DNA from: Galbitalea sp036271875
GTDB taxonomy: Bacteria > Actinomycetota > Actinomycetes > Actinomycetales > Microbacteriaceae
Direction: 5' to 3'
DNA length: 64,000 nucleotides
Assembly (NCBI GenBank): GCA_036271875.1
Contig: DATAZU010000015.1
Location: 207,443 to 271,442 of the forward strand
Each line of letters begins with the position of its first letter. Position 1 is the first letter of the stretch. This document shows positions 55,716 through 64,000 of the stretch, in pieces. The notes beneath the pieces are model-generated. The model was not told the DNA's origin and ran no database searches. It saw nothing but the letters and a program-made list of their open reading frames with translations. Made by a program: the position numbers and the translations under genes.

Positions 55716-55721
55716 TAAAGT
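55716..55721 (+). promoter_or_regulatory. -10 element TAAAGT, leaderless ligA start
   Basis: TAAAGT lies exactly 6 nt before GTG 55728. Confidence 0.6.
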
Positions 55722-55727
55722 GATCGT

Positions 55728-58010
55728 GTGGCTGACAACTACTCACTGGGCGAACTGGATGCGGCGAAGCTCGAAGCGCAGCAGCTGACCGATCGCATCC
55801 TTGAGCTGCGCGACGCGTACTACGAGCGCGACGAGGTGCTCGAATCCGACGAGGCTTACGACCGCATGATTCGTCGGCTGGAAGAGCTCGAGCGACTCTT
55901 CCCCGAACTGCAGAGCCAGGACAGCCCGACCCAGACCGTTGGTGGGCGAGCCGAGACGACCCTGTTCACGCCCGTCACCCACGCCGAGCGGATGCTCAGC
56001 CTCGACAACGTTTTCTCCATCGACGAATTCCTGGCCTGGGCCACCAAGGTAGAACGCGATTCCGGCAGACGTGTCGACTACCTGTGTGAGCTCAAGATCG
56101 ACGGGCTCGCGATCAACCTGCGCTACGTCGACGGTGTGCTCGTGAGTGCGGCAACGCGCGGCGACGGAGTGGTGGGTGAAGACGTTACCGAGAACGTCGC
56201 ATACATCAAGAGCATCCCATCGAGACTCAAGCCGAGCAGCGACGGTGGCGCGGAGATTCCGCCGCTCGTCGAGGTTCGCGGCGAGGTCTATTTCGAGGTC
56301 GAGACGTTCGAGAAGCTCAACGCGCAGCAAGTGGCGGACGGCGAGCGCGTGTTCGCGAACCCACGGAACGCGGCATCCGGAAGTTTGCGCCAGGTGCGCG
56401 AAGGTAAGAGCGCGGCCGGAATCATCCGGATGGATCGCCGCCTTGAGGGTCTGAGCATGTTCGTCCACGGCATCGGAGCGTGGGCGAACCCTCCCGTGGA
56501 AAGCCAGTCGGAGACCTACGAGTTGCTGGGGGCATGGGGACTGCGCACCAGCCCGCACTACCGCGTCGTCACGACCAAAGAAGAGGCCGCCGAATTCATC
56601 ACGTACTACGGCGAGCACCGCGGCAGTGTCGAGCACGAGATCGACGGCATCGTGGTCAAGGTCGACGAACTGGCACTGCACGAGGAGCTCGGCGCCACCA
56701 GTCGCGCGCCGCGCTGGGCCATCGCATACAAGTACCCGCCCGAGCAGGTCAATACGAAGCTGCTCGACATCGTCGTGAGCGTTGGTCGCACCGGCCGGGC
56801 AACGCCGTTCGCGGTCATGGAGCCCGTGCGCGTTGCCGGTAGCACGGTTCGCCAGGCTACTCTCCACAATCAGGATGTCGTCAAAGCCAAGGGCGTTCTG
56901 ATCGGTGACACGGTCGTGCTGCGTAAGGCGGGCGATGTCATCCCGGAGGTTCTCGGCCCGGTCGTCGAACTGCGCGACGGGACCGAACGCGAGTTCGTCA
57001 TGCCGACCCACTGTCCGGAATGTGGCACGCCTCTCGCTCCCGCGAAGGAAGGGGACGTCGACCTCCGCTGCCCCAATGCATTCAGCTGCCCCGCTCAGGT
57101 TCGGGGTCGCGTCGAGCACGTCGGCAGCAGGGGAGCACTCGACATCGAGGTGCTCGGTGAAGTCATGGCTGCCGCACTGACGCATCCGACCGAACCCGCG
57201 GAGCCACCGCTGCGCAATGAGGCCGGCCTCTTCGACCTGACGCTCGAGAAGATCTTCCCCATCTCGACCGGGGTGTGGGATGTCGAGACGGGAGAGCGCA
57301 AGCTCGGCCCCGACGGCGAGCTCAAGCTGGAGACGCCCTTCAAACGCAAGCGCCAGAAGAAAGACGGCCCGTTTCACGGAAACACGGGCAATTCGGACGC
57401 GCCCGTCTTCGACGGAGACGCCGACTTCGTTCCATCGAGCAACGCCATCAGCCTCATCGCCAATCTGGAGAAGGCAAAGACGAGTCCGCTGTGGCGCATC
57501 CTCGTTGCACTGAGCATCCGACACGTCGGTCCGGTCGCGGCCCGTGCGCTCGCGAACTACTTTGGGTCTCTGGATGCGATCCGCGCGGCGTCTCGCGAGG
57601 AGCTCGCCTCGGTCGAGGGGGTGGGCGGCATCATTGCCGACGCGCTCATCGACTGGTTCGCGGTGGACTGGCACCAGGACATCCTGAAGCGGTGGGCGGA
57701 TGCCGGCGTGCAGTTCTCGACTCCGGGTCACCCCGGACCGGGCGCAGCGGGGGACGCCGGCGGAACGCTTGCCGGCCTCACTGTTGTTGCCACCGGGAGC
57801 CTCGACGGATTCACCCGGGAGGGCGCGATCGAGGCGATCATCGCGGCGGGCGGCAAGGCGGCATCCAGCGTGAGTAAGAAGACCGATTTTGTCGCCGCCG
57901 GTCCCGGGGCGGGGTCGAAGCTCACGAAAGCCGAGGAGTTGGGGCTTCGAATCATCGATGCCGAGCAGTTCGCCCGGCTGCTCGATGGCGGTCCGTCGGC
58001 TCTCGACTAG
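55728..58010 (+). CDS. ligA: NAD+-dependent DNA ligase LigA
   Basis: A 760-aa ligase joining nicks in replication and repair. N-terminal Ia domain, then the adenylation domain with Lys123 in CELKIDGLAINL and RGDGVVGEDVTENVAYI, an OB-fold, a four-cysteine zinc finger (HCPECGTPL ... RCPNAFSCPAQ, residues ~430-450), HhH repeats and a C-terminal BRCT domain (~690-760). Between zinc finger and HhH it has an acidic/basic insert of about 60 residues (ETPFKRKRQKKDGPFHGNTG). Longer than E. coli LigA (671 aa) mostly for that insert. GTG start after TAAAGT. Confidence 0.96.
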   Translation: MADNYSLGELDAAKLEAQQLTDRILELRDAYYERDEVLESDEAYDRMIRRLEELERLFPELQSQDSPTQTVGGRAETTLFTPVTHAERMLSLDNVFSIDEFLAWATKVERDSGRRVDYLCELKIDGLAINLRYVDGVLVSAATRGDGVVGEDVTENVAYIKSIPSRLKPSSDGGAEIPPLVEVRGEVYFEVETFEKLNAQQVADGERVFANPRNAASGSLRQVREGKSAAGIIRMDRRLEGLSMFVHGIGAWANPPVESQSETYELLGAWGLRTSPHYRVVTTKEEAAEFITYYGEHRGSVEHEIDGIVVKVDELALHEELGATSRAPRWAIAYKYPPEQVNTKLLDIVVSVGRTGRATPFAVMEPVRVAGSTVRQATLHNQDVVKAKGVLIGDTVVLRKAGDVIPEVLGPVVELRDGTEREFVMPTHCPECGTPLAPAKEGDVDLRCPNAFSCPAQVRGRVEHVGSRGALDIEVLGEVMAAALTHPTEPAEPPLRNEAGLFDLTLEKIFPISTGVWDVETGERKLGPDGELKLETPFKRKRQKKDGPFHGNTGNSDAPVFDGDADFVPSSNAISLIANLEKAKTSPLWRILVALSIRHVGPVAARALANYFGSLDAIRAASREELASVEGVGGIIADALIDWFAVDWHQDILKRWADAGVQFSTPGHPGPGAAGDAGGTLAGLTVVATGSLDGFTREGAIEAIIAAGGKAASSVSKKTDFVAAGPGAGSKLTKAEELGLRIIDAEQFARLLDGGPSALD

Positions 58011-58221
58011 CCCCTCCGGCGCGCAATTAATCGGCGCGAACGCGCAAAATATCACGGCCAGGTCGTGAAAATCCTTCATAGTCGTTACAAGGTGTTTACC
58101 CGTTGACCCCCAAACGGGCCTGTATACCCCCTAACATGGGAGGGCAGGACTGTTCACCCGTACTAAAAACTCGCTGGGAATTTCGGGTTTTCGATCCTGT
58201 GAACGAGGGGATTGACCCGAA

Positions 58222-59715
58222 TTGCTGTTTGACGTCGCAGCGCTTCTTATCACCTCGGCAGCAAACGGACCCGCGGCCGAGGCATTTACCATGCCCGAAA
58301 GCGCTGTCATTTCGATCAGCGCGGGTCTTCTCAGCGGCACCGGCCTCCTCAGCGATGCCTCGGGGAGCGCCACGCTGTCGGTTGGTCACGGACCCGCGAT
58401 CGTGCTTCCCAGTGGGGACGCTGTCCCGCCGGTGACGGTTCTCACGCCAAGTTCGGCCGTCGACCCGGGCGCGATCGCTCACGGCATCCCGGTGTCCACG
58501 TTCGAAATTCCGCTGTCCAGCCGGGCACAGCTGCGTACTCTCAGCGGGATCTCACTCGTTCGCGCGATCGCCGGCTTGTCGGCGGCGCAGATCGACAAGA
58601 TTGTTCACAACGAGCCGAGTATTGTCAACAAAGTCGTCGACAATCCGCCGAGCGCTGCCGATGTGAGTGCGCTCTGGGTATCGCTGAGTTCGTCCGATCG
58701 CAGCAAACTTACGAATTCGGCGCCGCGCCTGGTTGGCAGCCTGGACGGGTTTCCGGACTCCGTTCGCAATACGGCCAACCGTGTCTGGGTCCACCAGTCG
58801 ATCGCGAGCCTCAAGCAGAAGATGACGACGGTCGCGGGGCGCGTGCTCGCGGCATCCGACCAGCACACGCTCGACATGCTAACGAAGGTGGATGCCGCGC
58901 TCAAGCCATCGAAGCACGGCCCGAGTCGTTCGCTCCTGTCCGTCGACACGGCGGGCCAGGGCAAGGCCGTGATCGTGCTCGGCAACCTGCAGACTGCTGA
59001 TTACGTGACCTACATGGTCCCCGGTATGTTCTTCACGGTCGACGGGCAGTTGAGCGCGTGGACCGGGGACGCGGAAGACCTCTACCAACAGCAGAAGGAC
59101 TGGCTGCACCGCCTCGCGGCGGTGGATCCGTCGGACGCGCACAAGAGCGTTGCCGTCGTCGCATGGATGGGGTACCAGACACCCGATCTCACCAACATCG
59201 GCTCCCTCCAGCTCGCCGACCAGGCTCGGGATGCGCTCGCCCGCGACGTCGAGGCGATGCAGACCCTGAGGTCGGGCAACCAGCCGTTTACGACGATCGT
59301 TGCGCACAGCTACGGTTCGACCGCAGCGCTGATGGCGTTGACGCAGTACGACTTCTCGGTTGACGCACTCGTTCTCGTTGGCACTCCCGGCAGCGCGGCG
59401 CAGTCCGCGAAGGACCTGCACGTCGACCACACGAACGTCTGGGTGGGCTCGGCCGCGTGGGATCCGGTGCCCACCAGCGCGTTCTTCGGCAGCGATCCGT
59501 CTTCGCCGAGCTACGGTGCGCACACCATGGGTGTGAACGGTGGTTCAGATGTGATCACGGGCGAGTCGCTCGGACAGTCGCTCGGGCACAACGAGTACTT
59601 CGATCCCGGTACAGAGTCCGTGCGCAACATGGCGCTGATTGCGATCGACCAGGCGAAGCTCGTGATGCGGGGCAACGCCGGGGATGCTCACCGAACACTG
59701 GCGAGCGCGAACTAG
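58222..59715 (+). CDS. Alpha/beta-hydrolase protein (DUF1023-like)
   Basis: A 497-aa protein. Residues ~90-260 are mostly helical. The C-terminal ~250 residues match DUF1023 alpha/beta hydrolases: the nucleophile motif IVAHSYGSTAALMALTQYDF (G-x-S-x-G-like HSYGS), VLVGTPGSAAQSAKDLHVDH, VWVGSAAWDPVPTSAFFGSD and GHNEYFDPGTESVRNMALIA with the catalytic His. No convincing signal peptide is visible. The TTG at 58222 is the apparent start, after GAGGGG; a later start is possible because the N-terminus is Ala/Ser-rich and low in conservation. Substrate unknown. Confidence 0.75.
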   Translation: MLFDVAALLITSAANGPAAEAFTMPESAVISISAGLLSGTGLLSDASGSATLSVGHGPAIVLPSGDAVPPVTVLTPSSAVDPGAIAHGIPVSTFEIPLSSRAQLRTLSGISLVRAIAGLSAAQIDKIVHNEPSIVNKVVDNPPSAADVSALWVSLSSSDRSKLTNSAPRLVGSLDGFPDSVRNTANRVWVHQSIASLKQKMTTVAGRVLAASDQHTLDMLTKVDAALKPSKHGPSRSLLSVDTAGQGKAVIVLGNLQTADYVTYMVPGMFFTVDGQLSAWTGDAEDLYQQQKDWLHRLAAVDPSDAHKSVAVVAWMGYQTPDLTNIGSLQLADQARDALARDVEAMQTLRSGNQPFTTIVAHSYGSTAALMALTQYDFSVDALVLVGTPGSAAQSAKDLHVDHTNVWVGSAAWDPVPTSAFFGSDPSSPSYGAHTMGVNGGSDVITGESLGQSLGHNEYFDPGTESVRNMALIAIDQAKLVMRGNAGDAHRTLASAN

Positions 59716-59757
59716 CTGTCTCGCGCGCAGCGGCGAGGAGACCCGGTGGCCCCCGGC

Positions 59758-60564
59758 CTAGTCGACGAACCCGAGTGAGATCTCGGCTCGTGGGCTCGAC
59801 ACCGAGAGCTGTCCGATCCCCGAGATGAACGTGAACCCGGCTTCGATCACGCTGATCACGTAGGTGTCTGCGGCCTCGTCGTTCTCCGTGCACCGGCCAT
59901 GCAGTTGGTAGCTGAACTTGCTGATCACGATCTCACCCGCGTTCTCGGTGTATTTCGCGGTGAACCGACGGCATCCGGTTGTGCCACCGAGTTCGCCGTT
60001 GCGCGTGAGATGGATCGAGGCACCCTTCTGCGGAACGGGCGTCGGGTTCGCCGTCGCGTAGTAGCTGTCGGCGCTCACGGTCGCGAGGTTCCAGGTGCGA
60101 TCGACGACGAGACCAAGGGGAACGGCGAGGGCTCTCTGATATCGCAGGTCGACTCCCGGCGCGAGGAGGTCGAGCACGCCGCCGACAACGGTGGATGACC
60201 GCACTCGGTTCAGGTCCGCGATGTAACGCTGCTCGATGTCCTGCTGTGCCTGGATCCCGCAGTGCTCGGCGCGCGGCAGCGTCGTGGTGATCCACAGGTT
60301 CTCCTGCGTTCCATAGACACGGGCCGTGTAGTCGCTGCACGTGGAGCGTCCGGCCGTCGTGTTGTCGCCGGCGATCGTCAGGCTGATGAGCTGGTTGGCG
60401 AGCGAGATCGGGCCGGCCCCGTCTGTTGCGCTGATCAGCTCCCACTGCCCGCGCATTGCGGGATCTGGACCGCCTTCGTCACGCGGTGACGAGCATCCGG
60501 CAAGCAGGAGCGCAGCAACCACGAGGGCGGCGACAACCGCGCCGAACCGTGCCGTAGTGCGCAC
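59758..60564 (-). CDS. Lipoprotein with two META-like domains (1)
   Basis: A 268-aa lipoprotein. Lipobox in VAALVVAALLLAGC near residue 23. The mature part begins with a GQWELISATDGAGPISL segment like META/HslJ folds, and a second similar unit appears further on (ATANPTPVPQKGASIHLTRN). META-fold lipoproteins often serve as adhesion or stress-related proteins. The first of three neighbouring paralogue-like genes on this strand, it is encoded downstream of the other two and separated by 82 bp. Confidence 0.75.
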   Translation of the reverse strand: MRTTARFGAVVAALVVAALLLAGCSSPRDEGGPDPAMRGQWELISATDGAGPISLANQLISLTIAGDNTTAGRSTCSDYTARVYGTQENLWITTTLPRAEHCGIQAQQDIEQRYIADLNRVRSSTVVGGVLDLLAPGVDLRYQRALAVPLGLVVDRTWNLATVSADSYYATANPTPVPQKGASIHLTRNGELGGTTGCRRFTAKYTENAGEIVISKFSYQLHGRCTENDEAADTYVISVIEAGFTFISGIGQLSVSSPRAEISLGFVD

Positions 60565-60646
60565 CGAACCGTCCTCCTTGATGGGTCGCTTTGCTTGCCT
60601 CTCGCCGGCTGCAGGTCCAACAAGTTGGGTACCACTCTCTCAGATG

Positions 60647-61486
60647 TCAGTTCTCTGCGCGCCAAACGATAGGCAGATTGTCATCAAGATTCGTGATCAC
60701 CAGCATCGGGACGTTGTCGCTTCCGTCAGAACTGACGTCGAGAAGCAGCGGACCGTCCAAGGTCGTGACCGCCTCAGCGGACAGCTCACGGTCCCCGAGG
60801 CTGCAACTGCCGCCGAGCACCGGATAGGTGATGACGTGGCTGATCGCGAAGTTCTCGCCTTCGATCTGATAGTTCGCGGACTCCGTCACGCACGGGGACG
60901 ATATGGAAAGCGAACTACCGCCGTCGAAGGTGAGATGGATGGGGTGGATGTTCGGTCCGCTCGTCACCGTGGGAATCTGCGACACCACGGAGTACAGCAC
61001 CCAGGTGGTGCTCCGCACGCTACCGATGGGTGCGGGTTGGGTTCTCACGTAGACGAGCGTCGACGACGGCGAGGTCAGGACGAGTGCGCCCTGGTTAATG
61101 GCCGAGAATCGACTGGATGTGAGCGCAGACAGGTAGAGCCGCTCGAGTCGGCTGAGACCGGCATTCGTGCAGTTGTCACGATTATTCGTGGTGAGGGTCG
61201 CGTAGATGTACACAACACCGATCCCGCCGGTGACGGTAGCGGAATACGGACTACACGGATCGTCGCCGCCCGTGTGCGCGGCATCCGCGATGGTGAGCGT
61301 TACAGAACGCCCGCCGAGCGGGATGCCCTTGCCGTCCACGCTTCCCGACGCGAGGTGCCAGGTGCCCTGCAGCCGCGGATCGGACGAGGATGGGCCGGTT
61401 GCTGCGCATCCCGAGACCGCGACAGCCGCGAGGAGTGTGAGCGCCGTCACCCTCACGAGCGCCCGCGCCCTGCCCCGGATGCTCAC
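60647..61486 (-). CDS. Lipoprotein with META-like domains (2)
   Basis: A 279-aa lipoprotein. Lipobox in LTLLAAVAVSGC near residue 26. The mature part starts LQGTWHLASGSVDGKGIPLG, the same GTW-type opening as its neighbours, and carries a cysteine-containing loop (GGDDPCSPYSATVTGGIGVV) matched in the third protein (GGQGPCNYYGVGF). GTG 61486 overlaps the upstream lipoprotein stop (GTGA); without that start the frame runs to 62107 antisense to gatC, which is not credible. Function unknown. Confidence 0.8.
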   Translation of the reverse strand: MSIRGRARALVRVTALTLLAAVAVSGCAATGPSSSDPRLQGTWHLASGSVDGKGIPLGGRSVTLTIADAAHTGGDDPCSPYSATVTGGIGVVYIYATLTTNNRDNCTNAGLSRLERLYLSALTSSRFSAINQGALVLTSPSSTLVYVRTQPAPIGSVRSTTWVLYSVVSQIPTVTSGPNIHPIHLTFDGGSSLSISSPCVTESANYQIEGENFAISHVITYPVLGGSCSLGDRELSAEAVTTLDGPLLLDVSSDGSDNVPMLVITNLDDNLPIVWRAEN

Positions 61487-61917
61487 GCGTCGTCGCGTTT
61501 GTACTCGAGCGTGCCCTTGGCACCGACCAGTACAAGATCGTTGTGTTTGATGGTTGCGGTCACCGGCCCGGCGAGAACCGCGAAGTAGCGAGAGTCGAGG
61601 GCTAGGCGCGAACTTGGGATGCACCCCATGGTGGTGGCCGACCCGGAAGTGAGAATCCGCCGGCCAGTAGTTGAGGCGTCGAATCCGACCCCGTAGTAGT
61701 TGCACGGCCCCTGACCGCCGGATTTGGCGCCCTTCACGGTGAGCGTGACGTGCAGTCCGGAGAGGTCCAGGGCACCCTTCGAATCCGTCGCCTTCACCAA
61801 CTGCCACGTGCCTGCGATCGATCGGCCGGTCGGCGCGCATCCAGCCAGTGCCAGCGCGGTCGCGACGCCGATCGCTGCCGCGACGGCTGAAGCGCTTCTG
61901 GTGCGACCTGCTCGCAT
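61483..61917 (-). CDS. Lipoprotein with META-like domain (3)
   Basis: A 144-aa lipoprotein with one META-like unit. Lipobox in ATALALAGC near residue 27, then IAGTWQLVKATDSKGALDLS and GPCNYYGVGFD. ATG 61917 gives an ordinary basic signal peptide (RAGRTRSASAVAAAIGVATA). It is the first gene of the three-gene tandem, diverging from gatC, and its stop overlaps the next start. The set looks like a duplication series with the second and third genes carrying two units. Confidence 0.8.
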   Translation of the reverse strand: MRAGRTRSASAVAAAIGVATALALAGCAPTGRSIAGTWQLVKATDSKGALDLSGLHVTLTVKGAKSGGQGPCNYYGVGFDASTTGRRILTSGSATTMGCIPSSRLALDSRYFAVLAGPVTATIKHNDLVLVGAKGTLEYKRDDA

Positions 61918-62018
61918 GTGCCAACTCTGGCAGACGGCGCGAGCTATCGGCAGGGTCAATCTCTCGCATGCGCCCGTCTAGAATTGACGGGCCCACCACG
62001 ACAAGGTCCGGAGTTTTT

Positions 62019-62393
62019 GTGCCAGAGTCCCAGCCAGCAGAGTCCCAGCCCGCGGCGCCTCGACCAGCAGAGTCCCAGCCCGCCGACTCGACGTCATCCG
62101 GGATCACCCCCGATGTCGTTCGTCACCTCGCTGGCCTTGCCCGCATCGCACTGACCGAGGACGAGATCAACAAGCTCACGGGCGAGCTCGGCATCATCCT
62201 GGCGAGCATCGACAAGGTAAGCGAAGTCGCAACCGATGACGTCCCTGGCACGAGCCACCCGATTCCGCTGGAGAATGTCTACCGCACCGACACTCCCGGC
62301 CCGACGCTGACACAGGCCGAGGCGCTCGCTGGAGCACCGGACTCCTACGAGGGCCGCTTTCGCGTGACCGCGATCCTGGGCGAGGAGCAGTAA
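62019..62393 (+). CDS. gatC: Aspartyl/glutamyl-tRNA amidotransferase subunit C
   Basis: GatC, 124 aa, the small scaffold of the GatCAB complex that converts Glu-tRNA-Gln to Gln-tRNA-Gln. Family core: ITPDVVRHLAGLARIALTED, LGIILASIDKVSEVATDDVP, then PGTSHPIPLENVYRTDTPGP. GatC is normally about 95-100 aa; here ~27 extra N-terminal residues consist of SQPAESQPA repeats coded by an 18-bp repeat (AGCAGAGTCCCAGCCCGC at 62036 and 62066). GTG 62019 follows CCGGAG. It overlaps gatA by one base. Confidence 0.92.
   Translation: MPESQPAESQPAAPRPAESQPADSTSSGITPDVVRHLAGLARIALTEDEINKLTGELGIILASIDKVSEVATDDVPGTSHPIPLENVYRTDTPGPTLTQAEALAGAPDSYEGRFRVTAILGEEQ
62021..62083 (+). repeat. Short repeats coding a GatC N-terminal extension
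   Basis: CAGAGTCCCAGCC occurs three times (near 62023, 62038, 62068); the last two are within 18-bp identical units at 62036-62053 and 62066-62083. They code SQPAESQPA-type sequence. Confidence 0.85.
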
Positions 62394-63916
62394 TGGCCGC
62401 GTCTTCCAAGGGCACAGACCTCACCACCGCGACGGCCGCACAGCTTGCCGAAAAGCTCGTGTCCGGCGAGACCACATCGGTCGAGATCACGCAGGCGCAC
62501 CTCGACCGCATCGCCGCGGTCGACGGGGACGTGCACGCCTTCCTGCATGTAAACGAGAAGGCGCTCGAAACCGCGGCGGCCAGCGACAAGCAGCGCAAGG
62601 CGGGCGAGAAGCTCGGCCCGCTTGCCGGCATCCCGATCGCCATCAAGGACGTACTCTGCACGCTGGGCATGCCGAGCACCGCCGGCTCTCGCATCCTCGA
62701 GGGCTGGATCCCGCCCTACGACGCGACCGTCGTCGCGCGGCTTCGTGACGCCGGCCTCGTGCTGCTTGGCAAGACGAACATGGACGAGTTCGCAATGGGT
62801 TCATCCACGGAGTTCTCGGCCTACGGCCCGACCCGCAACCCGTGGGATCTCGGCCGCATCCCCGGTGGTTCGGGCGGTGGATCGTCCGCGGCCGTCGCCG
62901 CGTTCGAGGCACCCATCGCGCTCGGCTCCGACACCGGCGGCTCGATCCGTCAGCCGGGCGCCGTGACCGGCACGGTCGGCTTGAAGCCCACATACGGTGG
63001 TGTCTCCCGCTACGGCGCAATCGCGCTCGCGAGCTCGCTCGACCAGGTCGGCCCCGTGAGCCGCACCGTGCTCGACGCTGCCCTGGTACACGACGTGATC
63101 GGTGGCCACGATCCGCGCGACTCCACCAGCCTGAAGGACAGCTGGCCGAGCTTCGCCGACGCCGCGCGCGAGGGAGCGCGCCAGGAGTCGCTCAAGGGAC
63201 TTCGTATTGGGGTTGTCAAGGAGCTTGATGCCCCGGGCTTCCAGCCCGGGGTCCACCAGCGGTTCCGCGAGTCGCTCGAGCTGCTTGCGGATGCCGGGGC
63301 AGAGATCGTCGAAGTGAGTGCACCCAACTTCGAGTACGCGGTCGCTGCCTACTACCTGATTCTTCCGGCAGAGGCATCCAGCAACCTGGCGAAATTCGAC
63401 TCTGTGCGATTCGGGCTCCGCGTCAATCCTGTTGGGGGAGGGACGGTCGAGGATGTGATGGCTGCGACCCGCGAGGCCGGCTTCGGCCCCGAGGTCAAGC
63501 GCCGAATCATCCTGGGTACCTATGCGCTCAGCGCGGGCTACTACGACGCCTACTACGGGAGCGCGCAAAAGGTGCGAACGCTCATCCAGCGCGACTTCGC
63601 GAGCGCGTTCGAGCAGGCCGATGTGCTTGTTAGCCCCGCAGCACCGACGACGGCGTTCAAGCTCGGCGAGAAGCTCGAGGACCCGCTGGCCATGTACCTG
63701 AACGACGTCACGACGATCCCGGCGAACCTCGCCGGCATCCCGGGCATGGGCCTCCCAATGGGACTCGCGCCCGAGGATGGGCTGCCCACCGGCATCCAGA
63801 TCATGGCGCCTGCCCGTGCGGATGAGCGCCTCTATAAGCTCGGCGCAACTCTCGAGCGCCTGCTCGAGGAAAAGTGGGGTCACACCCTGCTGAGCCAGGC
63901 GCCCGCGCTCGGCTGA
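62393..63916 (+). CDS. gatA: Aspartyl/glutamyl-tRNA amidotransferase subunit A
   Basis: GatA, 507 aa, the amidase that frees ammonia from glutamine for GatB. The amidase-signature triad is present: Lys in GIPIAIKDVLCTLG, cis-Ser in GGSGGGSSAAVAAF and nucleophile Ser in GSDTGGSIRQPGAV. Full length, with GMGLPMGLAPEDGLPTGIQI near the C-terminus. The ATG overlaps the gatC stop by one base. gatB would be expected next, beyond the window. Confidence 0.96.
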   Translation: MAASSKGTDLTTATAAQLAEKLVSGETTSVEITQAHLDRIAAVDGDVHAFLHVNEKALETAAASDKQRKAGEKLGPLAGIPIAIKDVLCTLGMPSTAGSRILEGWIPPYDATVVARLRDAGLVLLGKTNMDEFAMGSSTEFSAYGPTRNPWDLGRIPGGSGGGSSAAVAAFEAPIALGSDTGGSIRQPGAVTGTVGLKPTYGGVSRYGAIALASSLDQVGPVSRTVLDAALVHDVIGGHDPRDSTSLKDSWPSFADAAREGARQESLKGLRIGVVKELDAPGFQPGVHQRFRESLELLADAGAEIVEVSAPNFEYAVAAYYLILPAEASSNLAKFDSVRFGLRVNPVGGGTVEDVMAATREAGFGPEVKRRIILGTYALSAGYYDAYYGSAQKVRTLIQRDFASAFEQADVLVSPAAPTTAFKLGEKLEDPLAMYLNDVTTIPANLAGIPGMGLPMGLAPEDGLPTGIQIMAPARADERLYKLGATLERLLEEKWGHTLLSQAPALG

Positions 63917-64000
63917 GGTCCCTGCTTCTCTGCTTCCCCGAGGCTCTGTTTCTCCCACCACCACGCAACAGGGTTGGCGGCTCCCGCCCGGACACCGGCT
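63917..64000. other. Intergenic end of window
   Basis: 84 bp after gatA with no start or promoter seen; nothing identified. Confidence 0.4.

Noticed and set aside
55743..58079. A 778-codon minus-strand frame opposite ligA
   Set aside because: Antisense to ligA; the composition is that of GC-skew artefact.

Overview
The window is GC-rich DNA from an actinobacterium, most likely a member of the Microbacteriaceae. The evidence is the gene order comM-dprA-xerC, then rpsB-tsf-pyrH-frr-cdsA, the GlgE-type glycogen genes, GTG starts, and many leaderless genes (a TANNNT hexamer followed 6 nt later by the start codon). The species cannot be named from the sequence.

Region 1 (1 to about 11,748) is the right-hand part of an integrated mobile element. 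It carries a probable HK97-fold major capsid protein, a zinc-ribbon protein, an HGGxSTG (small-terminase-like) protein, an XRE regulator and a primase-polymerase/helicase. These are followed by a repeat-dense, origin-like array (GGTAC motifs and an AT-rich palindrome), a small serine recombinase, a membrane coiled-coil protein, a DUF5343 + Swt1-type HEPN gene pair that looks like defence cargo, a set of very small proteins, and finally a large serine integrase. The element sits inside comM: only the last ~204 codons of comM remain at the right edge, starting in its Walker B motif. The left end lies outside the window. Capsid, packaging-like, primase and origin features together suggest a prophage or a capsid-carrying phage satellite.

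Region 2 (11,749 to 29,520) is core chromosome: the comM remnant, dprA, a YdeI-like gene, a phosphodiesterase, a GntR/MFS divergent pair with an operator, xerC, an ABC-F ATPase with a leader, an M23 peptidase, rpsB, tsf, a SoxR/VOC divergent pair around a SoxR box, pyrH, frr and cdsA. A DMT transporter and a decayed beta-propeller surface-protein gene separate pyrH from frr. A DivIVA-domain protein and a lysozyme-like secreted protein follow.

Region 3 (29,535 to 52,000) holds a Na+/H+ antiporter, small hypothetical genes, an AI-2E family permease, a large DivIVA/Scy-like coiled-coil protein, a membrane protein with a thioredoxin/TPR chaperone, and the glycogen genes glgB-glgE, glgP and glgX, with a tandem-fused HAD acid phosphatase and a ybaK deacylase between them.

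Region 4 (51,944 to 64,000) holds cysteine desulfurase and mnmA, which both serve tRNA thiolation, a HAD hydrolase, ligA, an alpha/beta-hydrolase protein, three tandem lipoproteins, and gatC-gatA.

Repeats stand out. One ~65-bp palindrome occurs three times, each between convergent genes. A long hairpin follows pyrH, another is built in frame into the cysteine desulfurase gene, and short repeats extend GlgB, GatC and CdsA at their N-termini.
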